Shown here piece after piece: positions 17,298 through 25,690 of a stretch of 64,000 nt of DNA. Each line of letters begins with the position of its first letter. Position 1 is the stretch's first letter. Origin of the DNA: Erythrobacter sp. (lineage in GTDB: Bacteria > Pseudomonadota > Alphaproteobacteria > Sphingomonadales > Sphingomonadaceae); contig JAACTB010000011.1 in the NCBI GenBank assembly GCA_009993605.1, positions 62,001-126,000 of the forward strand. Reading direction: 5' to 3'. The notes under the pieces are model-generated. The model worked only from the letters and a program-made list of their open reading frames with translations, had not been told where the DNA came from and made no database searches. The translations under genes and the position numbers were made by a program.

Positions 17298-17319
17298 GCG
17301 GGAAACCGGACCTGAAAAC

Positions 17320-18759
17320 TCAATCCCAGCCGAACGCTTCGCGGATTATATCGTAGATCCGGTTCTGTTCGATCACGCCGCGTACGCGCTCGGCGCCGGG
17401 GCCTTGGGCGAAGAGCGCGACATCTTCGCCACCATGCGTTTCCGATCCCATCGGGACCAGCGCCTGCTGGCGAGCCATCACGCCCGTCTCAGGCACGCCG
17501 CGCTCGCCTTTCACCGCGCCGGGGCCGTTGGCGTAGCCGAGCGTGGTGTAGGGCTTGCCGTCCGAGCCGAGCGACGGGCCGTCTCCGCTGTCGCCATCCT
17601 CGCCGCCGCCTTCGGGCGGATGGACCAGGCCGAGGATGTCGTTTCCGCGCCGGGGATAGCCCGCGATCGTGAAAACATGGCTTTGATCGGCGGTGACCAT
17701 GATCAGCGTTTCGTCGGGATCGGTGTTGTCGATCGCGTACTGGATTGCGCGCGCGAATTCGACCGCTTCTTCCAGCGCATAGCCCGCCTGGCCCGCATGG
17801 TGGCCGTGATCGATGCGCCCGCCCTCGACCATCAGGTAATAGCCCTGAGGATCGGACTTAAGCCGCGCGATCGCGGTGGCGGTGAGATCGGTCAGTGTAG
17901 GCTCGGTCGTGACCGCTTTTCGGTCGACCATGTAGGTCATGTGGCTGGGCGAAAAGAGGCCCAGGACCGCGCGGTTCGCCGGGGCCGCGGCCAGTTCCTC
18001 CGCCGTCCTCACATAGCTGCCGCCGGTGCGCGCCGCCCAGTCGCGCGGCAGGTCGCCATCCGCCGCCATGCGCTGGCCGCTGCCGTCCGCTCCGAAGAAC
18101 GCCGCACGCCCGCCGCCCAGCGCCAGATCGAAATCGCTCTCGACCAATTGCAGCGCGATATCGCGGCACATCTGGCCGCGCTGGCCTTCGGGGATGCCGA
18201 TATCGGCCTCCCAATTGCGATCGACGCTGCGGGCATAGACCGAGGCGGGCGTCGCATGGGTGATCCGCGCGGTGCTAACGATACCAAGCGCGAGGCCGCG
18301 CCGCTTCACCTCTTCGCCCAGCAGCGGCAGTTCATGCCCCCGCCCGCTGGCGCAATCGCCGGTGATCGCTTCGGGGCCGATGCCGAGCATCCCGATCTTG
18401 GTCTTGACGCCCGAATGCATCGCCGTGGCGGTGCCCGCGCTATCGGGCGTCTGGGCGTTGGTGTTGTAGGTCTTTACCAGTGCGACATTCTCGAAAGTCT
18501 CGAAGGGGAGCACATGCTCCTCGCCCGATTTGCCGAGTTTCTGCCCGGCATAGATGCGCGCGGCGGTGATCGTGGAAATCCCCATCCCGTCACCGATGAA
18601 GAGGATGACGTTCTTTGCCTTGGCCTGTGCTCGTTCTGGCGCCGGAGCGGCCGGAGATGCCGAGGCGACCGGAGCCGTCGACCCTTGCGTCGTGGCGCAC
18701 GCCCCAAGAGCCAAAGTGAAAACGCAAGCGGCCAGCGCGGTTTTGCGGCGAAACGCCAT
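17320..18759 (-). CDS. Alkaline phosphatase, lipoprotein form
   Basis: A 479-residue alkaline phosphatase. The lipoprotein signal peptide ends with LALGAC, so Cys21 is probably lipidated and the enzyme membrane-anchored. An Ala/Pro linker follows. Catalytic features are IGDGMGISTITAAR (metal Asp), the nucleophile Ser in TPDSAGTATAM, GGRIDHGHHAG and DQSHVFTIAGYPRRG (metal ligands). It releases phosphate from organic esters outside the cytoplasm. ATG 18759 is preferred over ATG 18765 because GAGGAG then has normal spacing. No Pho box was identified. Confidence 0.92.
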   Translation of the reverse strand: MAFRRKTALAACVFTLALGACATTQGSTAPVASASPAAPAPERAQAKAKNVILFIGDGMGISTITAARIYAGQKLGKSGEEHVLPFETFENVALVKTYNTNAQTPDSAGTATAMHSGVKTKIGMLGIGPEAITGDCASGRGHELPLLGEEVKRRGLALGIVSTARITHATPASVYARSVDRNWEADIGIPEGQRGQMCRDIALQLVESDFDLALGGGRAAFFGADGSGQRMAADGDLPRDWAARTGGSYVRTAEELAAAPANRAVLGLFSPSHMTYMVDRKAVTTEPTLTDLTATAIARLKSDPQGYYLMVEGGRIDHGHHAGQAGYALEEAVEFARAIQYAIDNTDPDETLIMVTADQSHVFTIAGYPRRGNDILGLVHPPEGGGEDGDSGDGPSLGSDGKPYTTLGYANGPGAVKGERGVPETGVMARQQALVPMGSETHGGEDVALFAQGPGAERVRGVIEQNRIYDIIREAFGWD

Positions 18760-18862
18760 CCTCATTCTCCTCACACCTGTATGGCTTTGCCCTAGGTGAC
18801 ATTCGCGTGTGGCGAAACGGTGAAACTTGCCCCCCGCGCGGCCTGTGCCTAAGTCCGCCCGC

Positions 18863-19672
18863 ATGACGTCCCCAACCCTTTCCGTCGCGACCTGGAACAT
18901 CAACTCGGTGCGCCTGCGTATGCCGATCGTCGAGCGCTTCCTGACCGAACAGGCACCCGACGTGCTCTGCCTCCAGGAGATCAAGTGCCAGGAGGAACAG
19001 TTCCCTTACGAGGCGTTCCGCGCGCTCGGTTACGAGCATTTCGCAGTGCACGGCCAGAAGGGCTATCACGGCGTCGCGACCGTCGCCAAAGTTCCGATCC
19101 GCGATTTTTCCAAGCATGACTGGCAGGACAATGGCGAGGCCCGCCATATCGGCGTCGAACTGACCGATCCGAAGCATCGGGGCATGATAGTCGAAAACGT
19201 CTATGTGCCGGCGGGCGGCGACATTCCCGACCGCGAGCAGAACGTGAAGTTCGGCCAGAAGCTCGACTTCTTCGAGCGGATGACGCGCTGGGCCGACACG
19301 GTCGACCGTCCGACGCTGATCGTGGGCGATTTCAACGTCGCCCCCCTCGAAAGCGACGTCTGGAGCCACAAGCAGCTGTTGAAGGTGGTCAGCCATACGC
19401 CGATCGAGGTCGAGACGCTGCAGCGCTTCATGGATGCGCATGGCTGGGCCGATATCGGGCGCCAGCACATCGCCGCGCCCGAACGCTATTACAGCTGGTG
19501 GAGCTATCGCTCCAAGGACTGGAAGGCGAACGACCGCGGGCGCCGGCTGGATCATATGTGGGCGAGCCCCGAACTGGCCGCGCAAGCGGTGGCCCACCAC
19601 GTCCACGAAGGCGCGCGCGACTGGGAGAAGCCGAGCGATCACGTGCCCCTCGTCACGGAATTCGCGCTCTGA
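18863..19672 (+). CDS. xth: Exodeoxyribonuclease III (AP endonuclease)
   Basis: A 269-residue enzyme of the EEP fold that cuts at abasic sites and trims 3' ends in base-excision repair. Family motifs are ATWNINSVRLR, the metal Glu in LCLQEIKCQEEQFP, VYVPAGGD, GDFNVAP and the C-terminal SDHVPLVTEF. The length fits ExoIII. ATG 18863 gives the family N-terminus. The gene is divergent from the phosphatase gene, and its stop overlaps the probable ribA start. Confidence 0.95.
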   Translation: MTSPTLSVATWNINSVRLRMPIVERFLTEQAPDVLCLQEIKCQEEQFPYEAFRALGYEHFAVHGQKGYHGVATVAKVPIRDFSKHDWQDNGEARHIGVELTDPKHRGMIVENVYVPAGGDIPDREQNVKFGQKLDFFERMTRWADTVDRPTLIVGDFNVAPLESDVWSHKQLLKVVSHTPIEVETLQRFMDAHGWADIGRQHIAAPERYYSWWSYRSKDWKANDRGRRLDHMWASPELAAQAVAHHVHEGARDWEKPSDHVPLVTEFAL

Positions 19673-20739
19673 GCGAGGCAGGTCCTTCGCCGCGCCGCGC
19701 CGCGCAGGGCGTCGATGCGCTGCGCCATGGCTGGCCGATCCGGCTCGATGGCGGCCCGGTGCTGCAACCGATAGAGACCAGTTACGAGGACGCGCTGGCG
19801 TCAGAGACGCTGCTGATCTCCGCCAGCCGCGCCGTCACTTTGAAACTCGCCAATCAGCGCGAGGCGGCGATCCCCGGAGAGCCGGTGCTCCTGCGCGGGG
19901 CCGAGCGGTTTTCGCGCGATATGGCGCTGGCGGTGGCCGATCCGGCGCTCGATCTGGCGCATCCGATGAAGGGGCCGTTCAAGGCGCTACCGCATGACGA
20001 TTGGGCCGACCAAGCCCGCGCCGCGCTCGATCTCGCAAGGATCGCGGGCATCCTTCCCGCCTTCATGGTCGCACCCGAGGGGTCGGAACCGCCGGTTACG
20101 CTGACGCTGGCCGATGCCAGGGCCTATGCCGATCCGGCGAACCTCATCATCGCCTCGCGCGCGCGCCTGCCCGTCGAGGCGTTCGAACAGGCCGAGATCA
20201 TCGCCTTCCGCAGTCCCGCCGACACGCGCGAACATGTCGCGCTGGTGATCGGACAGCGCCGCTCCGATAGCGCGCCCCTCGTGCGCCTTCATTCCGAATG
20301 CCTGACCGGCGACGTGCTCGGCAGCCTCAAATGCGATTGCGGCCCGCAGCTGGACGCTGCGCTCCACGCCATGGCCGACGAGGCGCGAAGGGGGGGCTGG
20401 GGCGTCCTCCTCTATATGCGACAGGAGGGACGCGGGATCGGCCTCGTCAACAAATTGCGGGCCTATGCCCTGCAGGATCAGGGCCACGACACGGTGGACG
20501 CGAACACCCGCCTGGGTCTCCCCGACGAAGCGCGTGATTTCCCGACGGCCGCGCGCATCCTCGCCCTGCTGCGTGTGCCGAGCATCCGGCTGATGACCAA
20601 CAATCCGGCGAAGGTCACGGCGCTCGAATCGGAAGGCGTGACGGTCACCGAACGCGTCCCCCACGCTCTGCCCGACAATCCGCACAACGCCCGCTACCTC
20701 GCGACCAAGCGCGACCGGGCGGGGCATTTACTGCCGTAA
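19669..20739 (+). CDS. ribA: GTP cyclohydrolase II, long alphaproteobacterial form
   Basis: The first committed enzyme of riboflavin synthesis, about 356 residues. The C-terminal half is a standard RibA: RLHSECLTGDVLGSLKCDCG with the zinc cysteines, MRQEGRGIGLVNKLRAYALQ, and TNNPAKVTALE. The N-terminal 140 residues are an extra domain present in relatives but without RibB active-site motifs that I recognise. There is no ATG/GTG near the expected start. CTG 19669, which overlaps the xth stop as CTGA, is the best guess and gives LSEAGPSPRRAAQGVDALRH. The start is uncertain; the identity is not. Confidence 0.9.
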   Translation: MSEAGPSPRRAAQGVDALRHGWPIRLDGGPVLQPIETSYEDALASETLLISASRAVTLKLANQREAAIPGEPVLLRGAERFSRDMALAVADPALDLAHPMKGPFKALPHDDWADQARAALDLARIAGILPAFMVAPEGSEPPVTLTLADARAYADPANLIIASRARLPVEAFEQAEIIAFRSPADTREHVALVIGQRRSDSAPLVRLHSECLTGDVLGSLKCDCGPQLDAALHAMADEARRGGWGVLLYMRQEGRGIGLVNKLRAYALQDQGHDTVDANTRLGLPDEARDFPTAARILALLRVPSIRLMTNNPAKVTALESEGVTVTERVPHALPDNPHNARYLATKRDRAGHLLP

Positions 20740-20748
20740 TTCGCGCCC

Positions 20749-21696
20749 TCAGCGCCGCTCGAACGGCTTCAGGCCCGCGCCCAATTCGTTGTTCGCGATC
20801 GACAGGCGGTCGCCCGTCCAGTCGGCGATGAAGGCGGGGCTGCGCCTCAGGCCAGGAACGAGGCGCGCGTCGTTGTCCGATATGACCAGCCCGTCGGACG
20901 AGTAATTCCCCTCTTCCGCGCCCACCGCGATGAAGGCGGACCAGTTCTCCTTGTCGCGCCCCTGGACGAACCAGTTGCGCACGATCCGGCCATTGCCGCC
21001 ATTGGGCAGGTCGATCATGTAATTTGTGCCCCGCCCCGCCGCGTCGTCGAAGCTCGAATCCTCGACGATCGTGCGCGCCGCGCGGCTCTTCAGATAATGC
21101 CCGCCCGTGCCCGCTTCGAAGCGGCTGCGCGTGACGGCGGTTTCGGCGATTTCGCCGGTGTAGATCGAATGGGCGCAGCCCCCATCGCCCTCGCAGGTGC
21201 CGAGCCGCGTGAAGGTCGATTTGTCGATGCGCAGATGGATGTTCGGATCGTGCGCGGTCAGGATCCCCTGCTCGCTGTCGCGGAACCAACTCTGCGTCAC
21301 GGCGAGGTCGCCGCTTTCCAGGCGGATGCCTGCCCCGTTGCGATCGGGCACGGCGATATCCGAGAAGACGAGGCCGATCACCGTCGCCGCTTCGCCGCCG
21401 AGGACCAGCGCGCCCTTGCCTTCGCAGGCGACGCCGGAAAGCGTGGCCGAACCCGGCTCCATCGCGCGGTAGGTAATGTCTCCCACGCGCTGTACGGCGC
21501 ATTCATTGTAGGTGCCCGGCGCGAACACCACCGTGCCCGTGCCCGCGCCGATTGCATCCACCGCGTCCTGGAGCGTGGCATAACCCCGCCCGGTCTCGGC
21601 GACGGAGAATGGCGCGCCCTGCTGGGCGGAGAGCGGGAGCGTGACGGCGGCGAGCGCGATCAGAATGGGGGCGGCGATGCGGGTGCGAGATGTCAT
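20749..21696 (-). CDS. Exported right-handed parallel beta-helix protein
   Basis: A 315-residue protein with a signal peptide (ending LPLSAQQ). It opens with TGRGYATLQDAVDAI and VVFAPGTYNE, the usual cap and first coil of pectate-lyase-type solenoids, followed by repeated short strands with Asn/Asp turns (LVISDNDARL, RIVRNWFVQG, TAVTRSRFEA). Four Cys residues in the middle (EGDGGC and others) may form disulfides. It could bind or cut a polysaccharide, but no catalytic set can be assigned. It converges on ribA with 9 bases between stops. Confidence 0.75.
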   Translation of the reverse strand: MTSRTRIAAPILIALAAVTLPLSAQQGAPFSVAETGRGYATLQDAVDAIGAGTGTVVFAPGTYNECAVQRVGDITYRAMEPGSATLSGVACEGKGALVLGGEAATVIGLVFSDIAVPDRNGAGIRLESGDLAVTQSWFRDSEQGILTAHDPNIHLRIDKSTFTRLGTCEGDGGCAHSIYTGEIAETAVTRSRFEAGTGGHYLKSRAARTIVEDSSFDDAAGRGTNYMIDLPNGGNGRIVRNWFVQGRDKENWSAFIAVGAEEGNYSSDGLVISDNDARLVPGLRRSPAFIADWTGDRLSIANNELGAGLKPFERR

Positions 21697-21749
21697 GTCG
21701 TCACTGTAGCGCGGCGAGACTTACCGGCAGCATAATTTTGACCCGTGTC

Positions 21750-23558
21750 TCAATTCTCGACGATACAGCGCAGGAAGCGATCTCCGTAGGCTTCGAGTTT
21801 CTTCGCGCCGACGCCGCCGATCTGTCCCAGCCGGGCCAGCGTGTCGGGCCGCGCCAGCGCCATTTCGCGCAAGGTCGAATCGTGGAAGATCACGTAAGGC
21901 GGCACGCCAGCCTCCTCGGCCAGTTCCTTGCGCAGGGCGCGCAGCGCTTCGAACAGGGGGTTGCCGACCGGATTGGGCGTCGCGCCGCCGCCGCGCCGTC
22001 CCCTGCGTTCGCGCTTGGGCGGGATGACGATCGCCACTTCGCGCTCGCCTTTCAGGATTTCGCGCGCACCGCCTCCCAGCGCCAGTCCGCCATGATCGTT
22101 CGCAACGAGGTGGCCATGCGCCTGCAACGCCCTTGCAACGGGCTTCAAGAGCCCTGCCTCCTCACCCCCGACGATCCCGAACACCGACAGATTGTCGTGC
22201 CCGCGCTGGCGGATGCGATCGTCCGCGGTTCCGGTGAGGACCTTTTCGAGATGCCCCATCCCGAAGCTCTGCCCAGTGCGATAGACGGCGCTGAGCAGCT
22301 TGCGCGCCAGTTCGGTCGCATCGGTGACGCCGGGCGCGTCGAGGCAATTGTCGCAATTGCCGCATTTTTCGGACGGGTCCTCGCCGAAATGCCTCAGCAG
22401 GATCGCGCGGCGGCATTGCGCGGTTTCGACGAGGCCCGCCAGCGCGTCCAATCGCTGGCGTTCGGCCATGCGGCGATCCTCGGGCACTTCCTCCAGCCGC
22501 GCCCGCGCGGTGGCGAAATCGCTCGCCCCCCACAGCATCACCGCGCCCGCCGGATCGCCGTCGCGCCCCGCGCGTCCGGTTTCCTGATAATAGGCCTCGA
22601 TCGATTTCGGCACGCCGACATGGGCGACGAAGCGTACGTCCGGCTTGTCGATCCCCATGCCGAACGCGATCGTGGCTACGATCACCATATCCTCGCTGGC
22701 GACGAAGCGCGCCTGATTGTCCGCCCGCTCCTCCGCCGGAAGCCCGGCGTGATAGGGCAGGACGGGGCGCCCGGTCGCGCTGGCGAGCTTTTCGGCGATG
22801 TCCTCCACCTTGCGGCGCGTGGGCGCATAGACGATGCCGGGGCCGGGGCGATCCTGCATGATCCCGGCGATCTGGCGCACCGGATTGTCGCGCGGCGTGA
22901 TCGCATAACGGATATTGGGCCGGTCGAACCCGGCGAGCACGAGCCCGTCTTCCGGAATGCCGAGCTGCGCCATCACGTCCGCGCGAGTCTGCCGGTCGGC
23001 AGTGGCGGTCAACGCCAGGCGCGGGACATCCGGAAACGCGTCCATCATCGGGCGCAGCATGCGATAATCGGGGCGGAAATCGTGGCCCCATTCGCTGACG
23101 CAATGCGCCTCGTCCACCGCGAACAGGCACAGCGGCGCGGCGCTCAACAGCTCGCGGAAATGCGGCTGGCTGGCGCGTTCGGGCGCGACGTAGAGCAGGT
23201 CCAGCTCGCCCGCTCGGAACGCGTCCTGCGTCTCGCGCCAGTCGGCATCGGCGCTGGTGAGCGTGGCGGCGCGGATCCCGTTGGCGCGCGCGCTGCGCAA
23301 TTGATCGTGCATCAGCGCGATCAGCGGGCTGACGACCACGCAGGTCCCCGCCAGCATGGTCGCGGGCAATTGATAGGTCAGCGACTTGCCCGCGCCTGTC
23401 GGCATCACTGCGAGGGTGGACCGGCCCGCCAGCACGCGCTCGACCACCGCCGCCTGTCGCCCGCGAAAATCGTCGAACCCGAAAGTGCGGCGCAATTCCG
23501 CGCGGGCGTGATGCAGATCGGCAGTTTCGGCGCGGTCGGAGGCGAGCGTATCGTCCAT
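21750..23558 (-). CDS. recQ: ATP-dependent DNA helicase RecQ
   Basis: A 602-residue 3'-5' helicase for recombination and fork repair. Helicase motifs are PTGAGKSLTYQLPA (Walker A), FAVDEAHCVSEWGHDF (DEAH and RecQ aromatic loop), TATADRQTRADV and TGRAGRDG. The zinc-binding part has EKCGNCDNCLD. An HRDC domain ends the protein (FEALRALRKELAEEAG, then LARLGQIGGVGAKKLE). ATG 23558 (MDDTLASDRAET) is chosen because it sits just before the conserved domain; an in-frame ATG at 23633 lies within a 14-bp tandem repeat. Confidence 0.94.
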   Translation of the reverse strand: MDDTLASDRAETADLHHARAELRRTFGFDDFRGRQAAVVERVLAGRSTLAVMPTGAGKSLTYQLPATMLAGTCVVVSPLIALMHDQLRSARANGIRAATLTSADADWRETQDAFRAGELDLLYVAPERASQPHFRELLSAAPLCLFAVDEAHCVSEWGHDFRPDYRMLRPMMDAFPDVPRLALTATADRQTRADVMAQLGIPEDGLVLAGFDRPNIRYAITPRDNPVRQIAGIMQDRPGPGIVYAPTRRKVEDIAEKLASATGRPVLPYHAGLPAEERADNQARFVASEDMVIVATIAFGMGIDKPDVRFVAHVGVPKSIEAYYQETGRAGRDGDPAGAVMLWGASDFATARARLEEVPEDRRMAERQRLDALAGLVETAQCRRAILLRHFGEDPSEKCGNCDNCLDAPGVTDATELARKLLSAVYRTGQSFGMGHLEKVLTGTADDRIRQRGHDNLSVFGIVGGEEAGLLKPVARALQAHGHLVANDHGGLALGGGAREILKGEREVAIVIPPKRERRGRRGGGATPNPVGNPLFEALRALRKELAEEAGVPPYVIFHDSTLREMALARPDTLARLGQIGGVGAKKLEAYGDRFLRCIVEN

Positions 23559-23606
23559 CGCCGCGCCCCTGCCAGACTTCGCCGCCCGCGCGAAGGCCCG
23601 TCCCTT

Positions 23607-23648
23607 CGTTTTCGGCCATTCGTTTTCGGCCATTCGTTTTCGGCCATT
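23607..23648. repeat. Three perfect 14-bp tandem repeats before recQ
   Basis: The unit CGTTTTCGGCCATT occurs three times without a mismatch at 23607-23620, 23621-23634 and 23635-23648. Each unit carries an ATG on the minus strand (23619, 23633, 23647). Because 14 is not a multiple of three, the three ATGs fall in three different frames; only the middle one is in the recQ frame. Confidence 0.95.
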
Positions 23649-23739
23649 TTCCCCTTGCCCCTTGTGCCCGCGTGGCGCTTTAACGGCACAGCACACTGTC
23701 AGGGTCGCCTTGTGCCGCCCGCCCGTTTTGGAGAGACCG

Positions 23740-24081
23740 ATGAAATTCCGCCTGACTTCCCGCAAGCCTGTCCTGCTGGCCGCCGTGATCGCCGCCCCGC
23801 TCGCGCTGGCCGCGTGCAGCGATTCCGACGATGCGGCCTATGAAACCGACACCGAAACGGTCGAGATCGAAGCGAACGAAGCGCTCGAGAACGTCGATGC
23901 CATGCCGGTCGAGGATCCGCAGGCCTCCATGCCCGATCCGGTGGTCCCCAGCACGACGCAGACCGTCGATCCCGAAGCCGCCGCCGCTGCCGAGGCCGCG
24001 CGCCAGCAGACGCTTCAGGACGAAGGCGACGATGCCGCCGCCACCGCCGCGGCGGCGATGGATGCGATGAACGAGGAGTAA
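23740..24081 (+). CDS. Small acidic lipoprotein, function unknown
   Basis: A 113-residue predicted lipoprotein: a basic start, hydrophobic core and lipobox LAAC at Cys26. The mature part is strongly acidic and Ala/Glu-rich (ETDTETVEIEANEALENVDA, PEAAAAAEAARQQ) with no recognised domain, and probably disordered. GGAGAG lies about 6 bases before ATG 23740. It is divergent from recQ and starts a close series with the next lipoprotein and the acyl-CoA dehydrogenase. Confidence 0.8.
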   Translation: MKFRLTSRKPVLLAAVIAAPLALAACSDSDDAAYETDTETVEIEANEALENVDAMPVEDPQASMPDPVVPSTTQTVDPEAAAAAEAARQQTLQDEGDDAAATAAAAMDAMNEE

Positions 24082-24085
24082 GTCG

Positions 24086-24325
24086 ATGCGCGCCGCGCTC
24101 GCCCTCCCCGCGATCACCGCCCTCCTTGCCGCCTGCGGCCCGTCGGACAACGATCCGGGCCCGGGCGGCGTGACGGTGGGCGAGGCGCGCGCGCTCGACG
24201 AGGCGGCTGAGATGATCGAAGAGCGTCGCATCCCCGCCGACGTGCTGGCCGAACAGGACGACGCCGAACAACGCATGGACGAAGCGGATACGGGCCGGGA
24301 TACGGGCCAGAATACGGGAGAATAA
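24086..24325 (+). CDS. Second small acidic lipoprotein, function unknown
   Basis: A 79-residue predicted lipoprotein with lipobox LAAC at Cys17. The remaining 62 residues are acidic (VGEARALDEAAEMIEERRIP, then DDAEQRMDEADTGRDTG) and could form one amphipathic helix. No known family is recognised. It starts 4 bases after the first lipoprotein, and its stop is 2 bases before the acyl-CoA dehydrogenase, so all three are likely one operon. Confidence 0.75.
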   Translation: MRAALALPAITALLAACGPSDNDPGPGGVTVGEARALDEAAEMIEERRIPADVLAEQDDAEQRMDEADTGRDTGQNTGE

Positions 24326-24327
24326 GA

Positions 24328-25530
24328 ATGAACGCACCGGCCACCAAGCCCGCCCCCGCCCGCAATCCGGGCATGGATGCGGACACTTTCGCCCAGTTCC
24401 ACGAACAGCTCGAACGCTATGTGCGCGAACGGCTGATCCCGGCGGAAAAGGACGTGATCGAGAACGATCGCGTGCCCGACGATATCCTCGATGAAATGAA
24501 GGAAATGGGCCTGTTCGGCCTCTCCGTGCCCGAAGATCACGGCGGCGCCGGGCTGAACATGACCCAGTACGCCAAGATCGTGAAGACGATGAGCTACGCC
24601 GCGCCCGCCTTCCGCTCGATCTTCTCGATCAATATCGGGATGTTCAATTCCGCCTTGAAGAATGGCGGGACCGAAGCCCAGCAGAACGAATGGTGGCCGC
24701 GCATCGCGGGCGGGGAAATCGCCTGCTTCGGCCTGACCGAGCCCGGTTCGGGCAGCGATTCGGCAGCGATGGCGACCACGGCGAAGCCCGATCCCGACGG
24801 CAATGGCTGGATCCTCAACGGATCGAAGCGCTACATCACCAACGCGCCCCACGCCGATGTCGCGCTGATCATGGCGCGCACCGAAAAGGACGCGCTGCCC
24901 AAGAACGCGCATGTCAGCGCCTTCATCGTGCCGATGGACACGCCCGGCGTTTCCGTGGGCAGCCCGGACAAGAAGATGGGCCAGGCCGGATCGCATATCG
25001 CCGACGTGATGCTCGACGACGTGCATGTTCCGGGCGATGCGCTGCTCGGCGGAGAGACCGGCCAGGGCTTCCGCTTCGCCATGATGAGCCTCGACAACGG
25101 ACGCATCTCGGTGGGCGCGGCCAGCACCGGCTATGCGCGCCGCGCGCTCGATTCCGCGCTTCGCTATGCCAATGAGCGCAAGGCGTTTGGCGAGCCGATC
25201 GCGAATTTCCAGCTGATCCAGCAGATGCTCGCCGAAAGCGAGACGGAGATCTACGCCGCCGAGTGCATGATGGCGGACGTCACCGCGCGCGCCGATGCGG
25301 GCGAAAGCACGATCAAGCAGGCCGCCGCCTTCAAGGTCTTCGCATCCGAAATGTGCGGCCGCGTGGTCGATCGGGTGGTGCAGATCTATGGCGGTGCGGG
25401 CTATCTGGCGGAATACGATGCCGAGCGGTTCTTCCGCGATGCGCGCATCTATCGCATCTACGAAGGCACGACGCAGATCCTGCAACTGCAGATCGCCAAG
25501 CATATGCTGCGCGAATACGCGGCACTGTGA
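24328..25530 (+). CDS. Acyl-CoA dehydrogenase
   Basis: A 400-residue FAD enzyme that makes the first double bond in acyl-CoA breakdown. Family segments are LFGLSVPEDHGGAGLNMTQY, CFGLTEPGSGSDSAAM (flavin contact), ERKAFGEPIANFQLIQQMLA and the C-terminal VQIYGGAGYLAEYDAERFFR. In YRIYEGTTQILQLQIAKHML the Glu is the usual catalytic base. The substrate chain is not clear. It sits directly after two lipoprotein genes, and a palindromic element separates it from the next gene. Confidence 0.94.
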   Translation: MNAPATKPAPARNPGMDADTFAQFHEQLERYVRERLIPAEKDVIENDRVPDDILDEMKEMGLFGLSVPEDHGGAGLNMTQYAKIVKTMSYAAPAFRSIFSINIGMFNSALKNGGTEAQQNEWWPRIAGGEIACFGLTEPGSGSDSAAMATTAKPDPDGNGWILNGSKRYITNAPHADVALIMARTEKDALPKNAHVSAFIVPMDTPGVSVGSPDKKMGQAGSHIADVMLDDVHVPGDALLGGETGQGFRFAMMSLDNGRISVGAASTGYARRALDSALRYANERKAFGEPIANFQLIQQMLAESETEIYAAECMMADVTARADAGESTIKQAAAFKVFASEMCGRVVDRVVQIYGGAGYLAEYDAERFFRDARIYRIYEGTTQILQLQIAKHMLREYAAL

Positions 25531-25549
25531 CGCGCAGGATTGGGATGAT

Positions 25550-25686
25550 CCTCCCCAGAATGGGGAGGGGAACCATCCGCAGGATGGTGGAGGGGCTCCC
25601 CCTACTCCAAGGAACCGGGTCCGGCGGAGCCGGTGCCCCTCAACCCCGCGCTTCGCACGCGGTTCCCCTCCCCGTACCGGGGAGGA
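25550..25686. repeat. Palindromic intergenic element that supplies a ribosome-binding site
   Basis: The element is bounded by similar hairpins: CCTCCCCA-GAA-TGGGGAGG at 25550-25568 and CCTCCCCG-TAC-CGGGGAGG at 25667-25685. Between them lies a perfect ACCATCC-GCA-GGATGGT (25572-25588) and further GC palindromes. The right-hand GGGGAGG is the only good Shine-Dalgarno sequence for the downstream GTG at 25691. Confidence 0.85.
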
Positions 25687-25690
25687 TTTG

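Noticed and set aside
17021..17356. Plus-strand frame across the terminator and element copy A
   Set aside because: It runs through an intrinsic terminator and hairpins and has Arg/Pro/Ala shadow composition.
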